A DNA stretch of 64,000 nt from Cloacibacterium rupense (GTDB taxonomy: Bacteria > Bacteroidota > Bacteroidia > Flavobacteriales > Weeksellaceae): NCBI RefSeq assembly GCF_014645495.1, contig NZ_BMLV01000001.1, positions 186,001 through 250,000 on the forward strand, in the 5' to 3' direction. Made by a program: the position numbers and the translations under genes. Below are positions 15,312 to 24,820 of this stretch, in pieces. Within the stretch, counting starts at the first letter, position 1, and every line of letters starts with the position of its first letter. Below the pieces are notes generated by a model, which searched no databases, had not been told where the DNA came from, and saw only the letters and a program-made list of their open reading frames with translations.

Positions 15312-16034
15312 ATGAAAATTATTCCTGCAATAGACATCATCGACGGAAAGTGTGTAAGGCTTTCTAAAGGTGATTATGATACCAAAAAAATATACAACGA
15401 AAATCCTGTAGAAGTTGCCAAAGAATTTGAAGATTTCGGGATTCAATATTTACATTTAGTGGATTTAGACGGAGCAAAAGCCAAGAAAATCATCAACCAA
15501 AAAGTAATTGAAAATATCGCTAAAAATACGAATCTCATCATTGATTTCGGAGGAGGAATTCGTTCTGAAGAAGATTTGCAAAAAGCTTTTGATAGTGGTG
15601 CAAATAAAGTAACTTTAGGAAGTATTGCTGTGGTAAATCCTAAGTTGTGTTTGGCTTGGTTAGAAAAATTTGGAGCTGAAAAATTGATTTTGGGAGCAGA
15701 TTGTTTGGATCGAAAAATCAAAACTTCGGGTTGGTTAGAAAATTCTGAAACAGATGTGGTAGATTTCATTAAAGAATATCAGAAAAAAGGCTTTAGAGAA
15801 GTGGTTTGTACGGATATTTCAAAGGACGGAATGTTGCAAGGCCCATCTACAGCTTTGTACCAAGAAATTATAGAAAACTCAAAAATTGAACTCATTGCAA
15901 GCGGTGGAATTTCGAACATAGAAGATGTGCAAAAAATGAAAGAAATTGGCTGTGCTGGAACCATCATTGGTAAAGCCATTTATGAAGGTAGAATTTCTCT
16001 TGAAGATTTACGATTTACGATTTCAGATTTTTGA
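15312..16034 (+). CDS. hisA: ProFAR isomerase
   Basis: A 240-residue TIM-barrel enzyme that converts ProFAR to PRFAR by an Amadori rearrangement. Visible: [19 protein letters not shown] with catalytic Asp in [24 protein letters not shown] and [13 protein letters not shown] with the second Asp, ASGGIS. The last eight codons (LRFTISDF) are written with the same TTACGATT words that fill the spacers around the operon, so the C-terminus may have been captured from a spacer. Confidence 0.97.
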   Translation: MKIIPAIDIIDGKCVRLSKGDYDTKKIYNENPVEVAKEFEDFGIQYLHLVDLDGAKAKKIINQKVIENIAKNTNLIIDFGGGIRSEEDLQKAFDSGANKVTLGSIAVVNPKLCLAWLEKFGAEKLILGADCLDRKIKTSGWLENSETDVVDFIKEYQKKGFREVVCTDISKDGMLQGPSTALYQEIIENSKIELIASGGISNIEDVQKMKEIGCAGTIIGKAIYEGRISLEDLRFTISDF

Positions 16035-16079
16035 TTTGTGAAGATGAACAACTAAATTTAATTTTAAAAACTAATCATT

Positions 16080-16436
16080 ATGAATTCATTAGAAATGAGA
16101 AATCGCACCAAAAAGTTTTCTTTGGATATTTTAGAATTGTTAGAGATTCTACCTAATTCTAAAACTTTTAAATTAATTGAAAATCAGTTAGGAAGAGCAG
16201 CGTTGTCTGTTAGTGCAAATTATAGAGTAGTTTCTAGAGCAAAATCGAGCAATGATTTTATCAATAAACTCAAAATTGTAGAAGAAGAGTGTGATGAATG
16301 TACTTTTTTTCTTGAAATTTTGCTTGAGAAAACAGTGAATCATAAAGACTTAATTCAGAGATTGTTAAATGAAGCCAACGAAATTTTAGCAATTATTGTT
16401 GCATCAATAAAATCAGCCAGAAATAATAAATCGTAA
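16080..16436 (+). CDS. four helix bundle protein (S23 / IVS-encoded family)
   Basis: A 118-residue all-helical protein matching the four-helix-bundle family first found in 23S rRNA intervening sequences (TIGR02436 type). Typical features are the MRNRTKKFSLDILELLEILP start, LGRAALSVSANYRVVSRAKS in the middle and a Glu-rich third helix (KIVEEECDECTFFLEIL). Function unknown; members form pentamers and are widespread in Bacteroidota genomes, often placed between unrelated genes. Here it splits hisA from hisF, on the same strand, with 45- and 30-bp gaps, so it must be co-transcribed with the his genes. Confidence 0.88.
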   Translation: MNSLEMRNRTKKFSLDILELLEILPNSKTFKLIENQLGRAALSVSANYRVVSRAKSSNDFINKLKIVEEECDECTFFLEILLEKTVNHKDLIQRLLNEANEILAIIVASIKSARNNKS

Positions 16437-16466
16437 ATCAAAAATCGTAAATCGTAAATTAAAAAG

Positions 16467-17219
16467 ATGTTAAAGAAAAGAATCATTCCTTGTTTGGATA
16501 TAAAAGACGGAAGAACTGTAAAAGGCGTTAATTTTGTGGGGTTGATTGATGCGGGAAATCCTGTAGAATTGGCAAAAAGATATGTAGATGAAGGCGCAGA
16601 TGAACTGGTTTTTCTAGATATTACAGCCACGCACGAAAACCGAAAAACTTTGGTGCAATTGGTGGAAAAAATTGCAGAGGAAATCAATATTCCATTTACT
16701 GTTGGTGGCGGAATTTCAGAAATTTCTGATGTTGATAATCTTTTAAAAGCAGGTGCAGATAAAATCAGCATCAATTCTTCTGCGGTTAAAAATCCTGATT
16801 TAATTAAAACTTTCGCAGATAAATTCGGGAGTCAATGTGTAGTTGTGGCGATAGATTCTAAACAATTTGGAGATGAAGATTTTGTTTTTGTAAACGGAGG
16901 AAGAATAAAAACCGATTATAAAACACACGATTGGGCGAGGCAAGTAGAAAATTTGGGTGCAGGAGAAATTCTACTCACTTCAATGGATTTTGATGGAACA
17001 AAGCAAGGTTTCGATGTGAGATTGCTTAATGAAATTTCTAAAATTGTTAACATTCCTATAATTGCTTCAGGAGGTGCAGGAAAGATAGAAGATTTTACAG
17101 AAGTTTTTAATGAAACCAAGGCAACAGGAGCTTTAGCAGCGAGTATTTTCCACTTCGGAGAAATTAATATCAATGATTTAAAACAAGTTTTAAAACAGCA
17201 AAATATACCTATAAGATAA
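16467..17219 (+). CDS. hisF: imidazole glycerol phosphate synthase, cyclase subunit
   Basis: A 250-residue TIM-barrel, paralogue of HisA. Catalytic Asp residues are in [14 protein letters not shown] and [13 protein letters not shown]; phosphate sites are in TVGGGI and ASGGAG. It uses ammonia from HisH to convert PRFAR to IGP and AICAR. Full length. 30 bp after the four-helix gene. Confidence 0.97.
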   Translation: MLKKRIIPCLDIKDGRTVKGVNFVGLIDAGNPVELAKRYVDEGADELVFLDITATHENRKTLVQLVEKIAEEINIPFTVGGGISEISDVDNLLKAGADKISINSSAVKNPDLIKTFADKFGSQCVVVAIDSKQFGDEDFVFVNGGRIKTDYKTHDWARQVENLGAGEILLTSMDFDGTKQGFDVRLLNEISKIVNIPIIASGGAGKIEDFTEVFNETKATGALAASIFHFGEININDLKQVLKQQNIPIR

Positions 17220-17250
17220 AGGGAAAAGTACAAGGTGAATAGTACGAAAA

Positions 17251-17297
17251 TTCAAACAAAATCAAACCATATCAAATCATTCAAATCATATCAAACA
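17251..17297 (+). repeat. phased TCAAA repeat before hisIE
   Basis: TCAAA occurs at 17252, 17262, 17272, 17281 and 17291 (steps of 10, 10, 9, 10 bp). It is the reverse complement of the TTTGA decamers at 21881-21960. Confidence 0.7.
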
Positions 17298-17298
17298 A

Positions 17299-17889
17299 AT
17301 GAACTCAATAATCAATTTTGAAAAAGGAAACGGGTTAGTTCCCGTAATTATACAAGACGAAACCACATTACAAGTGTTAATGCTCGGTTTTATGAACGAA
17401 GAAGCTTTAAAATTAACAGAAGAAACAGGTAAAGTTCACTTTTTTAGCAGAACCAAAGATAGAATTTGGTTAAAAGGTGAATCATCTGAAAATTATTTGT
17501 TTGTAAAAAGCATCGAAAAAGATTGTGATGATGATACTTTACTCATCAAAGTAAAACCTACGAATGTAGTCTGTCATACAGGTAGTTTCAGCTGTTTCGG
17601 AGAAAAAGAAACCAAAGGTTTTTTGTATGAGTTAGAAGCGATTATCAACCAAAGAATTGATGAAAAAATAGAAGATTCTTATACTTCAAAACTTTATCAA
17701 AGAGGCATCAATAAAGTGGCTCAAAAAGTAGGAGAGGAAGCGGTAGAATTGGTAATTGAAGCGAAAGATAATAATGACGATTTGTTCAAAAATGAAGCAG
17801 CAGATTTATTGTATCACTTTTTAATTTTGATAAAAGCTAAAAATTTCAAATTGCAAGACATCGAAGAGGTTTTGAGAGGAAGACATTAA
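17299..17889 (+). CDS. hisI: bifunctional phosphoribosyl-AMP cyclohydrolase / phosphoribosyl-ATP pyrophosphatase
   Basis: A 196-residue HisIE fusion. Residues 1-105 form the cyclohydrolase (VHFFSRTKDRIWLKGESS, KPTNVVCHTGSFSCF with zinc Cys and Asp ligands). Residues about 110-196 form the MazG-like pyrophosphatase (KVGEEAVELVIEAK, NEAADLLYHFLIL). These are steps 2 and 3 of the pathway. Last gene of the operon; the enzyme set in this operon covers all pathway reactions. Confidence 0.96.
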   Translation: MNSIINFEKGNGLVPVIIQDETTLQVLMLGFMNEEALKLTEETGKVHFFSRTKDRIWLKGESSENYLFVKSIEKDCDDDTLLIKVKPTNVVCHTGSFSCFGEKETKGFLYELEAIINQRIDEKIEDSYTSKLYQRGINKVAQKVGEEAVELVIEAKDNNDDLFKNEAADLLYHFLILIKAKNFKLQDIEEVLRGRH

Positions 17890-17923
17890 ATATTAATAGA
17901 AAGTTTTTATTTATGGTTGGTTG

Positions 17924-17931
17924 TAAATTTG
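17924..17931 (+). promoter_or_regulatory. -7 box upstream of the coiled-coil protein
   Basis: TAAATTTG fits TAnnTTTG and lies within GTAAATTTGTATTTTTAC. Start codon 24 bp downstream. Confidence 0.45.
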
Positions 17932-17954
17932 TATTTTTACAATAAAAATAACCA

Positions 17955-18395
17955 ATGAAAAAAATCATTCTTTCCCTACATCTTATTTTTGGATTTTTTT
18001 GCTTTTCTCAATCTGCACAAGAGCTAAATAGTACGAGAATTAATAAGGATATTTATGACAGACAAGTTTCTAATTATGTTGGGGTTAAAGCTCTCAATGA
18101 TATGCAAACAAGTGCTAAGTCAAGTATTGCCAATCAATTAAAAGATTTAGATGAAAAATTCGAATTTAACTTTGCTCAAAAAGAAAAACTAGATTCTAAA
18201 TTAAAAATATTAAATCAAAAAAAGATAGATCTTCAGTCTAAATTATTGGGTTTAAGTTCTGAAGAAGAAAAACTAAAAATTAATAAAAAAATAAGTAAAA
18301 TTAATATTGAAATTGAAAAAAATATAAAAAGATTAGAAGTTAATGAACAAGAACTCAAAATTTTACAAAAGAAATATATTGAATTAACAAAATAA
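17955..18395 (+). CDS. secreted coiled-coil protein, function unknown
   Basis: A 146-residue protein with a Sec signal peptide (MKKIILSLHLIFGFFCFSQ, cleavage after about residue 19). From about residue 60 to the end it is Lys-, Glu- and Leu-rich heptads (KLDSKLKILNQKKIDLQSKL), a long coiled coil. Not recognised as a family; small periplasmic or surface coiled-coil proteins are common in Flavobacteriia. It ends in a strong bidirectional terminator shared with rplT. Confidence 0.7.
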   Translation: MKKIILSLHLIFGFFCFSQSAQELNSTRINKDIYDRQVSNYVGVKALNDMQTSAKSSIANQLKDLDEKFEFNFAQKEKLDSKLKILNQKKIDLQSKLLGLSSEEEKLKINKKISKINIEIEKNIKRLEVNEQELKILQKKYIELTK

Positions 18396-18426
18396 AAAAA
18401 TCCCGAGAATTTCTCGGGATTTTTTA
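18394..18426. terminator. bidirectional terminator between the coiled-coil gene and rplT
   Basis: ATCCCGAGA-ATT-TCTCGGGAT flanked by A-run and T-run, so it works on both strands. Confidence 0.88.
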
Positions 18427-18451
18427 TATTGATAACAAAAAATGTTTTACA

Positions 18452-18796
18452 TTATTTTACTTGATCTACAACAGCTTTGAAAGCTTCAGGATGGTTCATT
18501 GCAAGGTCTGCAAGAACTTTTCTGTTTAGCTCGATGTTGTTTTTCTTAAGAGCTCCCATAAATTGAGAGTAAGACATTCCGTATTCTCTAGTTCCAGCGT
18601 TAATTCTGGTAATCCAAAGACTTCTGAAACTTCTTTTCTTTTCTTTTCTACCACGGTAAGCATATTGCATTGCTTTTTCTACCGCGTTTTTAGCTACAGT
18701 CCAAACATTTTTTCTTCTACCGAAAAAACCTTTAGCTTGTTTTAGAACTTTTTTTCTGCGCGCTCTAGACGCTACAGCGTTTACTGATCTTGGCAT
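18452..18796 (-). CDS. rplT: 50S ribosomal protein L20
   Basis: A 114-residue basic protein that binds 23S rRNA early in large-subunit assembly. Signature: [66 protein letters not shown]. Full length. Last gene of infC-rpmI-rplT; in other bacteria L20 represses this operon. 119 bp separate it from rpmI. Confidence 0.97.
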   Translation of the reverse strand: MPRSVNAVASRARRKKVLKQAKGFFGRRKNVWTVAKNAVEKAMQYAYRGRKEKKRSFRSLWITRINAGTREYGMSYSQFMGALKKNNIELNRKVLADLAMNHPEAFKAVVDQVK

Positions 18797-18915
18797 AATT
18801 TAATTGTTTTTTTTTGAAAAGGGCGGAATTACATTTAAAATTCTCTTTTAGGCACCGTTTCAGGGTTAAAATTTCTGAATTTTTTAATTCTTATAAACCG
18901 ATTGATTTATAAAAA

Positions 18916-19113
18916 CTACTTGATTGCTAATTGGCGAAGAACGCTTTTCTCATCCACAGTAGCAACATAAGAAGTTTGCGTAAGATTTCTCTTTTGCTTT
19001 GTTTCTTTCTTAGTTAAGATGTGGCTTTTGTAAGCATTTTTTCTTTTGATTTTACCAGTACCGGTAAGAGCAAAACGCTTTTTAGCACCTGATTTAGTTT
19101 TTAATTTTGGCAT
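18916..19113 (-). CDS. rpmI: 50S ribosomal protein L35
   Basis: A 65-residue basic protein ([34 protein letters not shown]), full length. It lies between infC and rplT. A terminator-like hairpin and a -7 box in the 153-bp gap from infC suggest it can be transcribed separately. Confidence 0.96.
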   Translation of the reverse strand: MPKLKTKSGAKKRFALTGTGKIKRKNAYKSHILTKKETKQKRNLTQTSYVATVDEKSVLRQLAIK

Positions 19114-19183
19114 TTTCTTGCTTTTTTATATATTTTGTTATCAATATCTTTTCTATAAAATGTGCATTACACATTCAAGGGTG

Positions 19184-19191
19184 CAAAATTA
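19184..19191 (-). promoter_or_regulatory. -7 box of a possible rpmI-rplT promoter
   Basis: On the minus strand the box reads TAATTTTG (TAnnTTTG). It follows the hairpin at 19207-19244 and gives a leader of about 60 nt. No properly spaced -33 box is seen. Confidence 0.4.
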
Positions 19192-19206
19192 CAAAAAAAT
19201 ATAATA

Positions 19207-19244
19207 CAAAAAGAGATTTCGGGTAAGAAATCTCTTTAGTTTTA
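19207..19244 (-). terminator. terminator after infC
   Basis: On the minus strand, AGAGATTTC-TTACCC-GAAATCTCT is followed by TTTTTGT. Perfect 9-bp stem. Confidence 0.7.
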
Positions 19245-19266
19245 TATAATTGCTTATTATTATAAG

Positions 19267-19797
19267 TTATTTTGCCGCTTTTTTCGGGCTCATCATCATA
19301 ATCATTCTTTTGCCTTCTAGTTTTGGCATTTGGTCTACTTTACCTACGTGTTCTAGTTCTTGAGCCAATCTTAATAAAAGAATTTCTCCTTGATCTTTAA
19401 AAATAATAGAACGTCCTTTAAAGAATACATAAGTCTTCAGTTTAGAACCTTCTTCCAAGAATTTTTCGGCATGTTTTTTCTTAAATTCGTAATCGTGATC
19501 ATCAGTTTGAGGACCAAATCTGATTTCTTTTACCACCACTTTTACTTGTTTCGCTTTTAATTCCTTTTGCTTTTTTTTCTGTTCGTAAAGGAATTTTTTG
19601 TAATCCAAAACTCTACAGATATAAGGATCTGATTTGTCTGAAATTACTACCAAATCAAGTTCTTGCTCCTCTGCAATTTGAAGAGCTTTAGATAAAGGAT
19701 AAACTCCTGGTTCTACATTGTCTCCAACCAAACGAACTTCCTTTGCACGGATTTTGTCGTTTATTTGATGTAAATCTTCCTGAACAGGGCGACGCAT
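19267..19797 (-). CDS. infC: translation initiation factor IF-3
   Basis: A 176-residue IF-3 from the ATG at 19797. It binds the 30S subunit, prevents premature 50S joining and checks start codons. The N-domain ([36 protein letters not shown]), linker ([16 protein letters not shown]) and C-domain ([20 protein letters not shown]) are present. The frame stays open upstream of the ATG for 12 codons to an ATA at 19833 ([12 protein letters not shown]), and infC often uses a rare start, so the protein may be longer. Confidence 0.95.
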   Translation of the reverse strand: MRRPVQEDLHQINDKIRAKEVRLVGDNVEPGVYPLSKALQIAEEQELDLVVISDKSDPYICRVLDYKKFLYEQKKKQKELKAKQVKVVVKEIRFGPQTDDHDYEFKKKHAEKFLEEGSKLKTYVFFKGRSIIFKDQGEILLLRLAQELEHVGKVDQMPKLEGKRMIMMMSPKKAAK

Positions 19798-19880
19798 TGG
19801 TCCTCTTCCTCTGTTATTAAATTTCTGTGCTATAGTATTAAATTTTAAAGTTATCTTCTATTTTAATTATTTAATTTGAA

Positions 19881-21818
19881 TTAAGCATTAAATTCAAATC
19901 CTGTTTCTGATGCTTTTTTGAAATAAGAAACAAAATCTTCTAATTTCATTACACCTAAATCACCTTCTCCACGTCTTCTTACAGAGATGGTACCTTCATT
20001 TTCTTCGTTTTCACCTACAACCAGCATAAAAGGTATTTTTTTCAACTCTGCATCACGGATTTTTTTACCCGTTTTCTCATTTCTGTCATCTATCAGTCCG
20101 CTAATATCGTGATTTTCTAATAATTGTGAAACTTTTTTTGCATAATCCACATATTTTTCAGAAATCGGAAGGATAATAAATTGCTCTGGACTCAACCAAA
20201 GTGGGAAATCTCCCGCTGTATTTTCAATTAAAATCGCGATGAAACGTTCCATAGAACCAAACGGCGCTCTGTGAATCATCACTGGTCTGTGTTTTTCGTT
20301 ATCATTACCAGTGTACCAAAGATCAAATCTTTCTGGTAAATTATAATCTACTTGTATAGTTCCTAACTGCCAACTTCTTCCTAAAGCATCTTTTACCATA
20401 AAGTCTAATTTAGGGCCATAAAAAGCAGCTTCACCATATTCTGTTACGGTATTTAATCCTTTTTCTGTAGCAGCAGTTACAATAGCACTTTCTGCTTTTT
20501 CCCAATTTTCGTCTGAACCGATATATTTTTCTCTATTTTCTGGATCTCTTAATGAAATTTGAGCCGTAAAATCTGCAAATCCCAAAGAACCAAACACATA
20601 AAGCACTAAATCAATGGTTTTTTTGAATTCTTCTAGCAATTGATCTGGTGTACAGAAAAGGTGTGCATCATCTTGAGTAAATCCTCTTACACGTGTTAAA
20701 CCGTGCAATTCTCCAGATTGTTCGTATCTATAAACGGTACCGAATTCGGCATATCTTTTTGGTAAATCTCTGTAGCTCCATTGTGATGTTTTGTAGATTT
20801 CACAGTGGTGAGGACAGTTCATTGGTTTTAACAAAAATTCTTCTCCTTCGTTTGGAGTTTTTATCGGTTGGAAGCTGTCTGCACCGTATTTATCCCAGTG
20901 TCCTGAAGTTACATATAATTCTTTAGCACCAATATGCGGAGACATTACAAATTCGTAACCTGCTTTTTTCTGTGCAACAGAGAGGAAATTTTCTAATTTT
21001 TTTCTCAGTGCAGTTCCTTTTGGTAACCATAGTGGTAAACCAGCACCTACTTTTTCAGAAAATGCGAAAATTCCAAGCTCTTTACCTAATTTTCTGTGAT
21101 CTCTTCTTTTGGCTTCTTCTAATCTTTCTAGATATTCTGTTAAATCTTTTTGTTTAGGGAAAGAAATACCATAGACTCTTGTTAGCTGAGGATTTTTCTC
21201 GTTTCCTCTCCAATAAGCTCCAGCTGCATTTAAGATTTTAACCGCTTTAACAATTCCTGTTGAAGGAATGTGTCCACCTCTACAAAGATCTGTGAAATTG
21301 TCGTGAGTGCAGAAAGTGATTTCTCCATCTTGCAGATTTTCAATCAATTCAGTTTTGTAAGGATTGTCAGCATATTCTTTTAGAGCGTCTGCTTTAGAAA
21401 CGGCATAAAGACTAAAAGTAGCGTCTTTTCTAGCATTTTCCAGCATTTTTTTCTCAATTTTTTCAAAATCTTTTTCAGAAAGAGATTCATCACCGAAATC
21501 TACATCATAATAGAAGCCGCTTTCAATAGCAGGGCCAATCGTTAATTTAGCATTCGGATAAAATTCTAAAATCGCTTGTGCTAAAAGGTGCGCAGAAGAA
21601 TGCCAAAACGCTTTTTTGCCTAAATCATCATTCCAAGTAAGAAGCGTAACCGTGGCATCTTGCGTTATTGGTGTGGTAACTTCTACTTGTTTACCGTCCA
21701 CTAATGCAGAAATGGTGTTTCTAGCCAAACCTTCTGAAATAGATTTAGCCACTTCTAAAGGCGAAACTGCGCCTTCAAACTCACGGATGCTTCCATCTGG
21801 AAGAGTAATTTTTATCAT
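19881..21818 (-). CDS. thrS: threonyl-tRNA synthetase
   Basis: A 645-residue class II aminoacyl-tRNA synthetase. In order: TGS domain (residues 1-62, [16 protein letters not shown]), editing domain with HSSAHLLAQ (HxxxH, about 73), catalytic core with motif 2 ([20 protein letters not shown]) and motif 3 ([11 protein letters not shown]), and the anticodon-binding domain (about 540-645). Zinc ligands are in [10 protein letters not shown]. It is upstream of infC (83-bp gap), the common order in bacteria. No T-box or Thr-rich leader is seen. A -7 box TATTTTTG (minus strand, 21845-21852) lies 27 bp before the ATG. Confidence 0.97.
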   Translation of the reverse strand: MIKITLPDGSIREFEGAVSPLEVAKSISEGLARNTISALVDGKQVEVTTPITQDATVTLLTWNDDLGKKAFWHSSAHLLAQAILEFYPNAKLTIGPAIESGFYYDVDFGDESLSEKDFEKIEKKMLENARKDATFSLYAVSKADALKEYADNPYKTELIENLQDGEITFCTHDNFTDLCRGGHIPSTGIVKAVKILNAAGAYWRGNEKNPQLTRVYGISFPKQKDLTEYLERLEEAKRRDHRKLGKELGIFAFSEKVGAGLPLWLPKGTALRKKLENFLSVAQKKAGYEFVMSPHIGAKELYVTSGHWDKYGADSFQPIKTPNEGEEFLLKPMNCPHHCEIYKTSQWSYRDLPKRYAEFGTVYRYEQSGELHGLTRVRGFTQDDAHLFCTPDQLLEEFKKTIDLVLYVFGSLGFADFTAQISLRDPENREKYIGSDENWEKAESAIVTAATEKGLNTVTEYGEAAFYGPKLDFMVKDALGRSWQLGTIQVDYNLPERFDLWYTGNDNEKHRPVMIHRAPFGSMERFIAILIENTAGDFPLWLSPEQFIILPISEKYVDYAKKVSQLLENHDISGLIDDRNEKTGKKIRDAELKKIPFMLVVGENEENEGTISVRRRGEGDLGVMKLEDFVSYFKKASETGFEFNA

Positions 21819-21880
21819 TTTGGTTCTATAATTTTAATCAAGTGCAAAAATAGTAAACTTTTAGGAAAGAAACGTAATTT

Positions 21881-21960
21881 GTTTTGATGTTGTTTGAAAT
21901 GGTTTGAAGTGGTTTGATTTTGTTTGAATTAGTTTGAAATAGTTTGATATTGTTTGATTT
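21881..21960 (+). repeat. eight phased 10-bp TTTGA repeats
   Basis: Eight consecutive decamers of the form NGTTTGANNT (for example TGTTTGAAAT, GGTTTGAAGT, AGTTTGATAT), the first slightly different. TTTGA recurs every 10 bp exactly. It lies between the 3' end of the helical-repeat gene and the promoter side of thrS. Confidence 0.9.
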
Positions 21961-21975
21961 TCTAACTTCCAACTT

Positions 21976-23511
21976 TCACCCTTTCTTCACTTTTCCTTTG
22001 ATAATTTCCACCACATCTACATTTTTCACTTTAGATTTTGCCCAACCGTGAATGTCTATATAAAGTAGTGTACGTTTGTAATAATCGTTTTCTGAAAATG
22101 TATTGAGCTGATTTTCAAAGTTTTTGAAAAGGATTTGTTGTTCTGAAGGAAGTAAACCGTTCAAATTTTTAAAAAACTCGATGATAACTTGATGGATTTC
22201 ATCAGAATATTTCATTTTCTGAACAAATTTTTGGGTTGCTTTTACAAATTCATCGTAATCTTCGTCTATTCCAGATTCAAATTTTGCCATCAAAACCAAA
22301 ATTCTGGTGTGGAAAAGCAAATCTTCTTGTACATTTCCTTTAGAATTGATGATTTTCATTGCATAAGAAATGCATTCTGGGTATTTTTTTGAACCAAAAA
22401 GCAGAGCTGCCATCTTTAAATAAAGAATCAAATAGTGATGTTCGTCTATTTTATCTTTGAATTTTTCCATTTTTAACTCCACTTCTGGAATTAGTTTTGT
22501 GCCTGCAAAAAATTCTCCTTTAATGAAATGAATGTTCATCAAAGAATTATAATGCGTTAAAAAAATCAGAGATTGAAGATTGTCATTTTGTACAAAATTT
22601 TCAGAATTTACCGTCTTTTTGAAGTTATTGAAACTTTCTTCTAATCGATCAACTTGTCCGTACAAAAAAAGAATTTTCAACAAATAGTTGTAACCTTTGA
22701 TGTACCAAACAGGATGACTGAACATCATTTCTGGCTTCTGATGGAAGAGTTCTACCCAATGATAAGCGTATTTTAAGGTGTATTTATAATCTTGAAGCAA
22801 TTGATTTTTCCAAACGTGAGCTTTGTAATACCACAATTTTTCGGTGAAATTCAGCTTTTCAAGTTTTATTTTTTTGATTTGAGAATCAAAAATATGCATT
22901 ACTTTTTTTCTATCTTCATCATTTTTCACATAACCGTGCGTAAGCATTTCACTGTATAATTTTAGCGAAAGATTAGACAATTGAGTGGCGTATTGATTTT
23001 GCAAACTTACCTCCGAAGATTGTTGTATTAGTTCATCTGCTCTTCCGTCGATACTTCGGGTAATGAATTGAGATTCAATTACTTTTTCGAGTTCAATGAT
23101 TTCCGAAGCGATGGTTTTTTCGTCTAATTCTAAGGCAGATTGTTTGGCTTTGTCTAGAATTTTCAAGGCTTGTTTGTGCAATCCTTTTTGATAGAGAATA
23201 TTGGCAAAATCTAGTTGTTCTCGCAATTGAATTCTATTGTTTTGGTGGATAGGATTCATTCTAAGACTTACCAATATTTGCTTGTAAAGATGTGCTTTCA
23301 GATTAGAAAGTTGTTGTTTGGTTGAGATTTTTTTCTGAATGATAATCTCTTCTTGATATTCATTCATTTTATCGAGTTCATTAAAAAGAAGCAGAAATTT
23401 AGCATCTACATTAATTCCGAGACGGTTTACATACAACTTAAATTGTCGCTTTTCTGAGGTAGAAAGCGATTTTATCAGTACAAATAAGAAGTCTTTTTGC
23501 AATTCTGCCAT
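21976..23511 (-). CDS. conserved hypothetical helical-repeat (TPR-like) protein
   Basis: A 511-residue protein without signal peptide, almost wholly helical. It begins MAELQKDFLFVLIKSLSTSE, followed by a short domain 'KRQFKLYVNRLG...FLLLFNELDKM' and then helix pairs of TPR or solenoid type (ILYQKGLHKQALKILDKAKQ at about 110-129). No catalytic motif. Orthologues from Flavobacteriia have unknown function, so the role is open. It stands alone, divergent from leuA and upstream of thrS. Confidence 0.7.
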   Translation of the reverse strand: MAELQKDFLFVLIKSLSTSEKRQFKLYVNRLGINVDAKFLLLFNELDKMNEYQEEIIIQKKISTKQQLSNLKAHLYKQILVSLRMNPIHQNNRIQLREQLDFANILYQKGLHKQALKILDKAKQSALELDEKTIASEIIELEKVIESQFITRSIDGRADELIQQSSEVSLQNQYATQLSNLSLKLYSEMLTHGYVKNDEDRKKVMHIFDSQIKKIKLEKLNFTEKLWYYKAHVWKNQLLQDYKYTLKYAYHWVELFHQKPEMMFSHPVWYIKGYNYLLKILFLYGQVDRLEESFNNFKKTVNSENFVQNDNLQSLIFLTHYNSLMNIHFIKGEFFAGTKLIPEVELKMEKFKDKIDEHHYLILYLKMAALLFGSKKYPECISYAMKIINSKGNVQEDLLFHTRILVLMAKFESGIDEDYDEFVKATQKFVQKMKYSDEIHQVIIEFFKNLNGLLPSEQQILFKNFENQLNTFSENDYYKRTLLYIDIHGWAKSKVKNVDVVEIIKGKVKKG

Positions 23512-23622
23512 TGTAAATTTTTGATAAGTAAAATATTGTATATCAATTTATTAAGTTTAAAATTGAATACTCGAATATTGTAATTTTTAGGTTTTAAATG
23601 TTTTAAAAATGTAATCAAATAT

Positions 23623-23630
23623 TAGTTTTG
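23623..23630 (+). promoter_or_regulatory. -7 box of the leu operon promoter
   Basis: TAGTTTTG fits TAnnTTTG, 27 bp before the leuA ATG. The -33 region is T/A-rich without a clear TTG. No Leu-rich leader ORF is present. Confidence 0.4.
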
Positions 23631-23656
23631 TTCAAAATTAGTTAAAAAACTTGATT

Positions 23657-24820
23657 ATGAATCCCGAAAAGATTGAAATTTTTGATACAACATTGCGAGA
23701 TGGGGAACAAGTCCCGGGATGCAAATTAAATACCGAACAAAAATTAGTCATTGCCGAAAAGTTAGACGAATTGGGCGTAGATATTATAGAAGCAGGTTTT
23801 CCGATTTCTAGTCCGGGAGATTTTTATTCGGTTACCGAAATTTCTAAAATCGTAAGAAATGCTACGGTTTGTGGTTTAACCAGAGCCAATAAAAAAGATA
23901 TAGAAACTGCTGCAGAAGCCTTGAAATTCGCTAAAAAACCTAGAATTCATACAGGAATTGGTACTTCTGATAATCATATAAAATTCAAATTTAATTCTAC
24001 CAGAGAAGCGGTTTTAGAAAGAGCAATTGAGGCGGTAAAATATGCTAAAACTTTTGTAGAAGATGTAGAATTTTATGCCGAAGATGCTGGAAGAACAGAC
24101 AATGAATTTTTAGCAAAAGTCTGCGAAGAAGTCATAAAAGCAGGTGCTACAGTTCTTAACATTCCTGATACTACAGGTTATTGTTTACCAGAACAATACG
24201 GCGCAAAAATGAAATATTTACGTGAAAACGTAAAAGGTATTGAAAAAGCGGTGCTTTCTTGTCATTGTCATAATGATTTAGGTTTAGCAACCGCTAATTC
24301 TATTTCTGGGGTAATTAATGGAGCCAGACAAATAGAATGTACCATCAATGGTTTAGGAGAAAGAGCAGGAAATACTGCTTTGGAAGAAGTGGTAATGATT
24401 TTAAGACAGCATAAAGATTTGAATCTAGATACAAATATCAATTCAAAAATGTTGAACGAAATGAGTTTGATGGTTTCAGAATTGATGGGAATGCCAGTTC
24501 AACCAAATAAAGCGATTGTAGGTTCTAACGCTTTTGCGCACAGTTCAGGAATTCACCAAGATGGTGTGATTAAAAACCGTGAAACTTACGAAATTATTGA
24601 TCCTGCCGAAGTTGGTGTTAATGAATCTTCGATTGTTTTAACGGCAAGAAGCGGACGTTCTGCTTTGGCTTACAGATTTAAAAATATTGGTTTTGATGTT
24701 ACAAAAAATGAATTGGATTATTTATACCAAGAATTTTTGAAAATTGCCGATACCAAAAAAGAAGTCGTAAACGAAGATTTACAAGTAATGATGGCTACTT
24801 TTAGTCAAAAATCGGTTTAA
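23657..24820 (+). CDS. leuA: 2-isopropylmalate synthase, short form
   Basis: A 387-residue TIM-barrel enzyme that condenses acetyl-CoA with 2-ketoisovalerate, first step of leucine synthesis. Motifs: [40 protein letters not shown] (metal HxH), [22 protein letters not shown]. The ATG at 23657 is preferred to the TTG two codons upstream. The C-terminal leucine-binding regulatory domain of the ~510-residue enzymes is absent, so classical feedback inhibition at that domain is not expected. The leuC-D-B context argues against homocitrate or citramalate synthase. Confidence 0.92.
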   Translation: MNPEKIEIFDTTLRDGEQVPGCKLNTEQKLVIAEKLDELGVDIIEAGFPISSPGDFYSVTEISKIVRNATVCGLTRANKKDIETAAEALKFAKKPRIHTGIGTSDNHIKFKFNSTREAVLERAIEAVKYAKTFVEDVEFYAEDAGRTDNEFLAKVCEEVIKAGATVLNIPDTTGYCLPEQYGAKMKYLRENVKGIEKAVLSCHCHNDLGLATANSISGVINGARQIECTINGLGERAGNTALEEVVMILRQHKDLNLDTNINSKMLNEMSLMVSELMGMPVQPNKAIVGSNAFAHSSGIHQDGVIKNRETYEIIDPAEVGVNESSIVLTARSGRSALAYRFKNIGFDVTKNELDYLYQEFLKIADTKKEVVNEDLQVMMATFSQKSV

